Both the position numbers and the translations under genes were made by a program. A model generated the notes under the pieces. The model did no database searches. It had not been told where the DNA came from and saw only the letters and a list, made by a program, of their open reading frames with translations. Below are positions 45,093 through 55,800 of a stretch of DNA of 64,000 nt, piece after piece. The stretch lies in the NCBI RefSeq assembly GCF_019059575.1, contig NW_024881531.1, positions 930,001-994,000 on the forward strand, in the 5' to 3' direction. This stretch comes from Amphibalanus amphitrite (Eukaryota; Arthropoda; Thecostraca; Balanomorpha; Balanidae). Numbering within the stretch: position 1 is the stretch's first letter; each line of letters begins with the position of its first letter.

Positions 45093-47426
45093 AGTCGCAC
45101 TTACGGCGCATACCTACTGCAATCGTAGGCTGTTGACGGTAGATATGTTGAATCATTATCACACAGGAGCGTTCACTAGCGAACCAGCGAGGGACTAAGG
45201 GGAGCCGACAAAATTGCTCATTCTTTCTGTCTTCAAACGTAAACGGTATGACTACAAATTAACCGCTACGTCGTTTTTATATTTACATTTAATCTACTAC
45301 ATTGCCCAAAAAAGTCAATTGGCGAATACAGAACGGTGTCTTTGGAAGCTTAAAGGATAGCGACTCCCCACACTGAAAACAATTTCACCCGAAGCTGGCG
45401 AATTAAGCGTTGCTCTGCGGGTGGTATATGTGTATTAACTCGCCATGTCCAGATTCTAGCTAGAGTGTAAGCAGACTTGCCTGCCTTATTACTCGTAAAT
45501 ATGCACTGTACCCACAGTCTGCATTAAGGTAGCTACCCAGCACCGGATATTGTCCCCGCGGGTGTCGAGTCATTGGCACAGCCCTCACTGAAAGAGTTGG
45601 AACTACTCGAGGTATCGTAAACGCGTATCCGTGGATGGCGAACCTTTACATAACCTGCTCTGAAGGAGTTGGATCTACTGTTACAACTAGATGGCGCTGT
45701 CTCATACAGTTTTGAATTACAACAATTCTTTAACTTTTTTTGAACCAATGATATATTGGCACATTGTTTGGCGGTTTTCAAGTGGGGGTTCAAGTACAAT
45801 TGTTAGGGTGCATCTTTAAAACCTCTGCAATATTCATCACGGGACGATTGGCAACGCTTTTTCTTCCGAAACTACCAAGTGAAGCCATTTTGATTCTTAT
45901 ATAGGTCACGAAAGCAGTGGCGACGTATCATCTTGAATTCGGGCGGTCTGCATGACTGCCGGTGACTGTCATGTCGAAATTTCTATGGGAATTCGATTTG
46001 ACCTTTCCCACCGATGTGAAACTTTCTCACCGATGTTTTCTAGGTGTGAGATTGCCATAATAAATATATTTTCCCGCAAATATGATCAAGCGTGGGAGTT
46101 TTTTGGCCCTCGTGAGTTGGTCGGCGAAGGGTAGGCGTGGAGGGTAACCCCCTCTCCTGGGGTTTGTGGGGCGCTGCTGCCAGGTAGGCGTCGATGAATA
46201 CCTTTCGGTGGAGGGGTCGCGAGCCACTGGTGCGCGAATAGTCGTGGAGGGTTACTACTCTCCAGAGTGAATTGCGAAAGTGTTATGTCCTAAATTGACT
46301 CCTGAGAGGGTGGTTAAAAATGGTTGCGGATAGGGGTACCCGCGAGGCACCGGTTTACTCGCCAGTTTTGGGTGAAATTGTTTTCAGTGCAAAAGCTTCC
46401 CAAATGTCAGAAAATCGACCATGAACCCTTCGTGGCTGCTGATGAGCACGCCACCTGCTGCTGAGACCGCCGACCGGACGGTTGTCAGTCCGCGGCGGCG
46501 CCTCTACCGGGTGGGTAGGCTGTGCCGCCGTACACCGAAGTCGTGCGGCGCAGTATACCCGCCAGGCCAGCCGCCGCCTGCACCGTTCGCGGCCTCCTTT
46601 TCAGAGGAGCAACCTCGCTGTGAGTGAGATAAATAGGGGAGGAATGCTATCTTCTGGTATGTAAGTCTAACATAAATTAGCCCGGTAAGAGCAGTGCAGT
46701 AACGTTTTGAGTATGTCATCGCTTGACGCTGACTTTCCATAAAAAGTTTTGGGGAGTGATTTAGAAAAGCAAAGCAAAAAGAAACACTTCATGAAATAGA
46801 ATATTATTCCATTAAGTAATATTTGTAACAACGCATGTATCTAAGACTGCATGCATCTAGCTTGTTTTACATGCCCCCAATCTTTCAGCAGCAATTAGGT
46901 TAATAGGTAATCTGGAGAAGAGCAGACCTACATAGACCTACCAAGTCCCAGCTCATATTTCATCTCAGGTATAGAAACAAAAGAGATTGGTGATTATCCC
47001 AAGCCCTGCGGCACAGTGTGTGCCGCGGGGCTGTTACGGGACCGCGCTGTGCCCCAGGGCTGTGCTCGGACCGCTCTGTGCCCTCCGGCTGTGCTCGGAC
47101 CGCGCTGTGCCCGGAGGTGATACCGGTTGGTACGGTCGGGTGACTCCGACCGACGGACGGCGCGGAGGTCCGCGGCACACCGAGTGCACGTGACTCCCAA
47201 CCACCGGGAGAGGGGACAGCACCCCAGCCGGGGGAGGGGAGGGAGGGAAGGGGAGGGCCCGCGGGAGGCGGGTGTGGTCGATAGCCGGTGTACAGGTGAA
47301 TCATGCACCATCGACCGCCGCCGTGTCGTCCCGGCTCGCCAGCGCACCCACCGTGCCCGTCCGTCCGCTCTCTGCTCGATACCGCCGGCGGCGCCGACCC
47401 AGCGCGACAACAAACCCCACCGCGCG

Positions 47427-47428
<2 letters not shown>
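45093..47428. other. Intergenic sequence, no gene recognised
   Basis: No coding or RNA gene is seen. A CTCF-like match, CAACTAGATGGCGC, is at 45,684-45,697. A loosely repeated GTGGAGGGTNAC segment occurs near 46,137 and 46,244. GC-rich patches lie at 46,440-46,620 and 47,010-47,420. Confidence 0.4.

Positions 47429-47494
<66 letters not shown>
47429..47494 (+). repeat. (CT)n microsatellite
   Basis: A pure CT dinucleotide run with no gene within 0.9 kb on either side. Confidence 0.95.
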
Positions 47495-47498
<4 letters not shown>

Positions 47499-48389
47499 TT
47501 CTCTCTCTATTTTCCAGTCTTGTTTGTGCGATACGATTATTGTTCACAGCATTACTTAGAATGCAATGTCTGCTATCGAAAGAACATCGTACGCCTATTT
47601 TTACATTGGCTTAACGCTGCAGAGCGAACGACATTGCCTACATTGTTGTCTAAATTCAGTTGTTAACGATAAGACGGGTGATATGCCAGTGATCTTTACC
47701 GTGCCTAGAAAGCAGAACATCTTGATGAAAAGATTATGTTTCCTTGTTGGCGTGATTAGTATGTATACCTATGTTTAGGCAGAACGGACACAGCACTGCA
47801 TCACTGCATTGTTGCGACGCATAATGGCGAAAGAAAACGGCCATCCATAGACAACTATTATTAAGACGTTTCGGCAAACGATGTTCGCTACTATAGATTC
47901 GAAGGCACCTTATTTGTGGAGGCCTGTGGATTATTTCCCATACTCATATAGTCATCGTCTGTGATTTTAAATACAGGTAGGAAATGCTAAGCGCATGGCT
48001 ATTCTTTTAGTGCATTGCGTAGCAACTCTTCGTCAGGAAGTTGCTATAAAAAGCTTATATTCAACAAGAAGTTATCACCTTTCCTAGACTTTAGCGGCAA
48101 CATAAAATGTATTAAATTAATGTTCTCATTACGCTTGAACTAAAAAGAAAAGGTAGAAATACTTACTTTTTCTCATTGAAATAATAAAAGTAAAATAGGC
48201 CCTGAAGCTGAGAGCGCTTAAAACATTTCGAAAATCCATTCTCCGCAACCAGAGGCACATAAGTACGGTATTGCTTAATCATTTGCGACGATCACAAAAT
48301 TTACACAGCAGTCAATTGATTGAATCCAACTAAAACATTGAATCGGTCATTCCGAAATACTTGGGGTCCGTACAAACGTCCAACCAGAG
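47495..48389. other. AT-rich upstream flank of MAPK15
   Basis: No gene or repeat is recognised. It probably contains distal promoter sequence of the downstream kinase gene. Confidence 0.35.
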
Positions 48390-48419
48390 TATATAGACAC
48401 CCGTCCAACAGGCGAGTTC

Positions 48420-48621
48420 GAAACCGACGAATCTGACGACGACGCTGTGGTTCGTTGGTCGTGCGACGAGGGTGATCGGTGCTGGCCTGCTGTACAGCCG
48501 ACAGTCGGTGTTCAGCAGCGAAACTGGGAGGACTCACACCGCCGCCGACTGGAGCCGACTGCATGACACCCGACGCCATCGACTCGACGTTGCCGCTCGT
48601 CGACTAAATAGGGCTACTGAG
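48420..48621 (+). other. Candidate 5' UTR exon of MAPK15
   Basis: A CpG-rich block ends at a good donor (CTGAG then GTAAGC at 48,622). A matching acceptor (TTATTACAG, AG at 49,755-49,756) lies 91 bases before the MAPK15 ATG. A TATATA hexamer at 48,390-48,395 would place a start near 48,420. The exon's 5' limit is a guess and the exon is inferred from splice signals only. Confidence 0.35.
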
Positions 48622-48782
48622 GTAAGCTACGTGGCATTTAGTACGTGCCATTTAATGCTTTCATAGCTTGCATAGGCATACTACTGTGACTTTGTTCTGT
48701 CGTTAATTTATTTTATGTTTAAAGAAAACTTTTAATCATGGTCGACATAAAGTTTAAAACGATGAGTTATTCCAGCTGTAAA

Positions 48783-49660
48783 CAACCAGTAAAACGCCTT
48801 TTGGGCGAAGAACGAGCGAGCGAGATAGTGAGCCCTGCACGTGCGAAAGGGCGAGGGGGTACTTCCAACGGGCTTGCGCAAAGCACCCCTCTAACCGGTC
48901 GCTAGCTGTGTACCAAATTTGAACGCAACCGGCCCAGCCGTTCCTGAGATCTGGAAGCGACACTCTGCACGTGCGCACGTGCAAACGGGGTCCAAACTGA
49001 CTTTTGCACGGCACCCTACTAACTGGTCCCCAGCCGTGTACCAAATTTGAGCGCAATCGGCCCAGCCGTTCTCGAGATCTGGAAGCGCCCCCTGCACGTG
49101 CGCACGTGCAGTAGCACCTTAACCGCAACACATGGGAATGCATTGCCTGGTGGGTGCCTACCTGTATGCCAAGTTTCAGCGAAATTGCCCCAGTAATTAC
49201 CGAGTTATTAAAATGGGAACAAATTTGACACCTCTTATTGTTGTATTTTGCACGTGCACTGGGGGTGACCCACATGCATCGAGAGTATCCTATTTTTGGT
49301 AGAAAGGATGCAGCTACCCTATAAAAATTACCGCAAGTCAATCGCCCAAGCGGCTGCTGAGATATGAGCCTCTCAAAATCACTACTTTTGCAAAACAGCT
49401 TGAACACCCTTGGCTTTTCACGTGGCACGTGCCACGACGGTCACTGAGGTGTATCAAAAGTAGTCAATTACGGGGTAGAAGGGATGGGGCTACCCAGCAA
49501 AAAAGACCGCAGGCCAATCGGTCCAGCGGTTGCTGAGATATAAGCCTCTCAAAAGCGTTACAGGCCGGGCCGGGCCGGGCCGGGCCGGGCCGCTCATACT
49601 GAGATTTTTCCGTTATATTGAAAAGACTCGCTTCGCTCGCTGCGCTCGCTCGCTCGTAAT
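48783..49660 (+). repeat. Modular CACGTG-rich repeat, copy A (MAPK15 5' intron)
   Basis: About 0.88 kb shares its start (AACGCCTTTTGGG), order of blocks and end (GGGCCGGGCCG run, CTCATACTGA, TTGAAAAGACT, CGCTCGCT) with 60,187-61,245. Inside, blocks like AATCGGCCCAGCCGTTCTCG recur about every 128 bases at first, separated by GTGCGCACGTGCA. Five related rungs are visible. The family is unknown; ACGAGCGAGCGAG near the start is mirrored at the end. Copy A has five GGGCC units where copy B has two. Confidence 0.75.
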
Positions 49661-49847
49661 TAGCAATGAACGGTTAGCACGCTATACATATCTGCAAGAA
49701 GCATTTATATCCTGAAAATATTTGGTGTCTTGTTCTTACACTTTGCCTTATTACAGCACGGTCCAAACGACAACGACCTGGAGAAAGTGGAGTCTGTGCA
49801 ATTTTAGTGCAATCTTGATCTACTGTGCAATCAACAACTAACACAAC

Positions 49848-52800
49848 ATGCCGGTTGTACCGTCAAGCAAAAAGAAAAGTGAATCAAAGGGGAGTGAGAA
49901 AATTAATGAAGTTGACAGTCACATCACTCAAAGATATGAAATACGAAAGCGACTTGGAAAAGGGGTAAGTATGCTTGATGCTATATGGATGAAACACGCC
50001 TTTCCAGTTTAAAGTAATGTGCATGCTTTATCTTCACGAAATGTGTAAATTAATCGTTATAACAAAGCAGTGGAGCATGGAACACGTTCATGAGCAGACA
50101 AGAGCTAGTAAGAAGTAAACTTTAGCACTGACAGATCCAGAAAGAAGGCATTGGACACTGAGGGCTGGGTACGGGCACATGCTTCCTTAACCCTCGCGGG
50201 CCCGGGGGGGGGGGCGTTTTTCGCCCCCCCTGGCGAATATTTGCGATAGCTCCCGAACGCTTAGGGATAGGAAAGCGAAACTTTCAGTACCTTTTCTCCC
50301 ATCAATTTGACATCTTCTGAAGTAAAAAATTTGGACCTAGCCCCCTTGATGACGTCACAAGGTCCATTTTTCTAGACCCCTGCACGGCAAACTTTGGCGT
50401 CACAGACGCAAACTTCAAATAGCTGCTAAAAATAGAGTTTTAGAGATAAAGACAAATTACGAGCACGGTTGTGTAGCGTTTGACCTAGAGAAAAATAGAA
50501 AAATAGTTTTGGTGACCTGAGGTCAGAGGTCAGGTCAACGACCCCGAAATGTGGTTTTAGTTTTTCGCAAATAACTTCGACAAAAATGGTCCTAGAGCCA
50601 CGGCAGTGGTACCATCGCATTCGCCTTGTCAAGCTGCGTCGAATGATATATATCTTGTTCGGAAAAGGTCAAGTTTTATGTTGACCTCATGTGACCTCGA
50701 ATGACCTCTGGTTGACCTTGACACATGAAAGGTCGTTTATGATGGATTTGTACCCGCTGATCACGAATCTGGCATCTATTTTCCTCTAAGCCTTCATTTA
50801 GAGCTTCCGGATGGCAAAATTGTCTTATTTATTATTACTAACTTGAATTAGTGAAATAGCCTCTAGCAGGGATACTCTTCAGTGACCTTGACCTTTGAGC
50901 AGCCTTGTATCGTAAGAGGAACCACAAATAGGGAACTGATAAGCCTCAAAACATTTTAAAACATCTTGAAAGTTAGCATGCAAGATGTGCGAAAAAGTGC
51001 CAAGTTTGAGGTCAATTTTGAGCGTGACCTTGACCTTGACCTTTAATTTTGAGCACATTTTCGGAATCCTCAGATTCTCTTCTTTCGTTTGACACCCAAT
51101 TTTGCCGGTTTGATGCCGCCTGCCGTCCTCTAGAAGGCTTACTTTGAGATCACTACACATATGCCGGTTTTTGCCTTTGACCTTGACCTCTGACCTTGAA
51201 AATTGACCTGAGGTCAAAAATTTTAGGTGCTTTAGAATCGTCTTGTAAGGACCTTTCGTTTGGTATCGCTTTTGTTTCCGTAGCTCCCTTATTTACGGAG
51301 TTAGACAGGGGGGGGCGAAAAACGCCCCCCCCGGGCTGCGGTGGTTGGGATTACCCCCCGGGCCCGGCCGGGTTAAGTTTCTTCAATTTCCAGAAATCTC
51401 TTGTATTACATTCTGCTATGCGTTGCGATTTACCTAGTATATAAAACAAATATTGTTTCATTAGAAAGTTCAGTTTTCTTTCTATGCGAGGAAAAGGACG
51501 ATTTTTTTAAACTTCAGACGCTGTGGAAGGAGCGAAGCAAACCCCAAAATCCCTCATTCATGCATCCTCCGCTGGACTCTTGCCTACATAATCAGCACAT
51601 TATTGTATGTTTAAATCGACCGATGATCTCCGATTGGAACGTTTCGAATCACTAGTTTTCATTTAAATCACCCGGATGTTTCAGTAGACGTATAGTGGGA
51701 CCTGACCTGACCGCTGGGATCATTCTCAGGCTTACGGGATCGTGTGGAAGGCCATCGACAGACGCTCCGGAGACGTGGTGGCCCTGAAAAAGATATTCGA
51801 CGCGTTCCGAAACCCCACCGACGCGCAGCGCACGTTCCGCGAGATCCTGTTCCTGCAGGAGTTTCGTCATCACCCGAACGTCATCCGACTGCTGAACGTC
51901 ATCCGCGCCGACAGCGACCGAGACATCTACCTCGTCTTCGAGTACATGGGTGAGTGCGCTGCGACAGCCTCAGCTTTTGAGTGCACCGTCAGAGCACTGC
52001 AACGGGTGACTGAACTGACATGACATGCGGATGGATGCATGGCTAATGAATATCCGCATTGGCATTGAGTAGCGAGTGCTTACATGGGAACGTGGATAGA
52101 AGATGAATGGTCCGCAAAACTATCTATTTGGTCAAATGGACCCCACAAAGTCCGTGGGCCTAGGGAATGATGCTAGAGTAAAAGCTTGGATAAGTGCAGA
52201 GAGTCAATTCGACATTCAATCTTAGGACTCAGAGCTCCAGTCCGAGAGCTGACAAAAATCTATTGTTCCTTTTTCGGACTCTATATGATAAAAATGACAA
52301 TATTTTCCAAAAAGCGTTGGTTTCCTCAATTAACCATTTATTGTAAGTTGATTCTAATGTTAAAATTAATAACAAGAAAGAACCGGCTGCTGAACCCAAA
52401 AGGCTATATGTAAACAGCTGCTCCCATGTAGTGTAGCGGCTCGTGCATATTGGCCGCAGCAGTAAAAATATCAGGAGGTCATGTCAGTTGAAGGACACCC
52501 GGGCAGCTGGTGAGGGCGCCGCTCACATCTTCTGAATGATATATGCTCTGGGCCGGCCCGGACTCGGTGGCCTGTCGACACTGCGACAGTCACACGGGCT
52601 CAACAAATTTCGATAAAGGTGGCGGTAACCGAGACGGGAAAGAATGACACTGAGACGGCATTCTTTCCTTAGGATTCCTTAGTAGATAGAGGCATTCGCT
52701 AAAGGATTTCTTTTCTTTCCTCGGTAGAGCAAAGAAGGCAATCAAGGCAAGACCGCGGAGCCGCACGTCTCGTACGCGTCAGACCTCACAGGCTGCAATA

Positions 52801-55800
52801 ATGTACCTACGTTATAGTTGGACTGAAGTAGCAAACGAGAGCATTCCAGATTGTTCGCCGATCAATACAACTCCATTAACAAACATTCCACTGCAAGGAG
52901 CCGGCCGCATAGGTGTGTTGATGGCTGTTGACCTTAGTGGATGTTCGCCACCTTCAATATGCCGGCGGTATGCCCGAGGTATGCATGAGATATGAGCCTC
53001 AGGAGGGAGGCATATGCTCAGCATACATAAATGTACCCAGACAGACCATATTTAGGATGCCATTTTGGTGAAATGGTTTAATGAGGAAGTGGAACAAACT
53101 CACTGTGAAACATTTACGTGAATCATATCTTACCCTATTCCAGGAAAGATCAGGTGAATAGTTAGCACGAAAACATCTTCCTGTCAATACGAACAATCAA
53201 CAATCGTGGCATTAGCCGTAAATAATTACAACTTTTCCCATTTTCCAGACACTGACCTACACCATGTGATTAAGAAGCGCGGCATTCTGAAGGACATCCA
53301 CAAGCGGTACATCATGTACCAGCTGTTCCGGGCCACCAAGTACCTGCACTCGGCTGAGGTCATTCACCGTGACCAGAAGGTAAGGGCCGAGGGCAGAGGT
53401 CATGGTTGACCTCGCTGACAGACAGAGCGCTATGAACACTGAGGTCTGTTCAGTGTTCACTGTTCGTGCCGCTGCTCCGCAAAGCAGTTGGCCGTTTCGC
53501 ATCGACCAGGGAAGGGAGGGATGAAAGAAAGTCCTGAGTGGTTGCGGGCAACTTTTTTTGTCATCCAAAATCGTTCAATTCCACTGCGACCAAGTTGCAG
53601 GGACAAATTCTAGGTCCGTCGAAGTCAGGGGTACGGGTCAGGGTGTCGGGTGGACTCCGTCTGTCGTTGTCGGGGCAGGGGTGGTTAAACGATAAGGAAT
53701 GCGACATGTCCACGGCGCGTCCATGGTCGCCAGCGGCGTCCTGTGCCGGCGGCAGGGCGACGCGCAGGTCATTGGCCCCGGGGCACCAGTCGACCGGACA
53801 TCGACCACGTGACGTGTGTTGAACGCCGGCGGCGATGGACGGCCCGCTATCACCTGGCGACTAGCCGCCGCCGCCGAGGGGGTGGGAGGGGCCGGGAGGG
53901 GCGGGACGGCCGGGAGCCGCCGCACGCGACCGAACCACGCTGAGAGGGCACGACGCTCGGCCGCTAATGGAATAGCCGCCCAGCGCCCTATGCCGCCCGC
54001 TTTTTATGCAGGCAATGCGGATCGTCGAGTTATCGATGCAGCAGACTGTGATCGATGTCCGATTAGTCTGCCGGCTGTCATATGTCAGGCGTCAGGCGAC
54101 AGACACTGCCGACGTGTGTACAAGACGCGATAATCACTGATTGGTGGCAGGCTACGTAAACATATCACCTGCGATTTGCGATTTGTGCGCTATGTGCGAT
54201 TATCGATAAGTTCAAAAGAGCAATGCTTTAGTTTCAAAGATGTGCACATATTTATCTATTCTAAGATAGATTTAGTGAGATTATCTATCTCATTTGTAAT
54301 AAAGGAAGCTGCATATCGTATCCTCAAACAAAATAATGTGTTTTCCAGGTCGGACAGGTATACGAGTAGGCGCCTGTGTTTAAATGTCCCGTGGCTTCCA
54401 GCAGCCCGCCACGCCGTGCCGATTCTGGTTCTCCCCCTGTGGGTCGATCTCCCCTGCGGTCGATTAAACCCCCAGCTGACCACTGGGCCGCGGCTCGGCT
54501 GTAGGGGGAGGGGGGGGGACGCGTGACGCGTGACGCCGGCGTCAGCTGCTGAGCGGGCTGAACACAGCCGCGGAATGTGACGGTCGATGGCTGCCGGACG
54601 CCGGACGCCGCGCCGGACCTACCCAGAGTACCTCGGCGGGGCCCGAATCAGGTCACCGCTACCACTCTGGCCATGTCTGAGGGTCGCCTGACCTGTCGAA
54701 AGGGCATAGATCAATACCAGACAGCCCCGACTGCGGCGAACGGCTCAGGAATGCCAAGGTCGCGGGGCGTTTGTTTATAATGCTTCTGCAGACAGTTTGT
54801 CAACTGAAGAATGCCGAGCGAGCGGCTTGTGGGGACTCACATGCAAAATCAGCTTGTTCTTAGGGAGGATGCAAGCTTGCCTGTGTTATGTGGGCTCTAC
54901 GCGAGGCTATAGGGAGATACTAGACGGGGAACAACCAGAAAAAAACAAAGATAGTTAAAACAAATGTGTATTTTGTTGTCTCTAACGACAATCGTTTGGC
55001 AGTAGCTCGGATCAAACATCCGGGATCGGGTTATGTGCGTGACCGGTAATCTGCACCTGAGGTGTGGGCGGTGTCTCGTGACCCTGACCAGAATCTGAAC
55101 CCTCTGATTAGTGGCCACTTTAGCAGAGTTACCGGTGTGGAGCAGTCACCCACACTGACCGGATCGGAACCACTTAGCGAGCCAATTTGGGGGCAGAAGG
55201 TATAAATACATTCGTAATGACGTCAGTACGCACAAATCCGCGATGAGAAGTCACGAGAAATGCTCATGACTGTTATTACAAAAAAGTCTGCGATTCGTAG
55301 GGGAAGTTGGGGCAATGCCGGAGTTGGGGCAAAGCCGAAATTCGAGATATTTCGAAAACCGTAAGACATGGATGCCACCTGTCAGTGATGCTCTGAAGCT
55401 TAAGTGACTACAATTATCGCATGTTTGTTACGAGTCGTCATTCGGAATACTTCGACTGTGAGGGCGCCAAGAGCGTTTTCAAGGTACGTTTCCCTTGTAC
55501 TACATGCGCCTTTGAAGCTGCATTTCTTACTCATTATGCTACTGTTTGTCTGGCCAATTCGGTCAAGTAATCTTTAGCATGTCTTTGCATAAGTGTGCTG
55601 CCTATTTGAAATTTATACAGCACGTTGAAAAGTTATGGGCCTGCAAATGAAAGTATGGCTGGCTGGGGTAATGCCGAAAACGTGCGATTACGCACGTGTT
55701 AAAAGCACGCTACGTGGACTTTACTGCTGTAGAATAGCAACACGTATTTTTAGTCACACAAATTACACTTTCAACCGACACAACGGCCTGTTACCTATAA

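Noticed and set aside
46960-47547. 195-codon minus-strand open frame ending in Arg-Glu repeats
   Set aside because: Generated by the CT/GA microsatellite at 47,429-47,494 and adjacent GC-rich sequence.
48754-49428. 224-codon minus-strand open frame
   Set aside because: Lies within modular repeat copy A; similar short frames in copy B come from the tandem rungs being multiples near three bases. No known domain.
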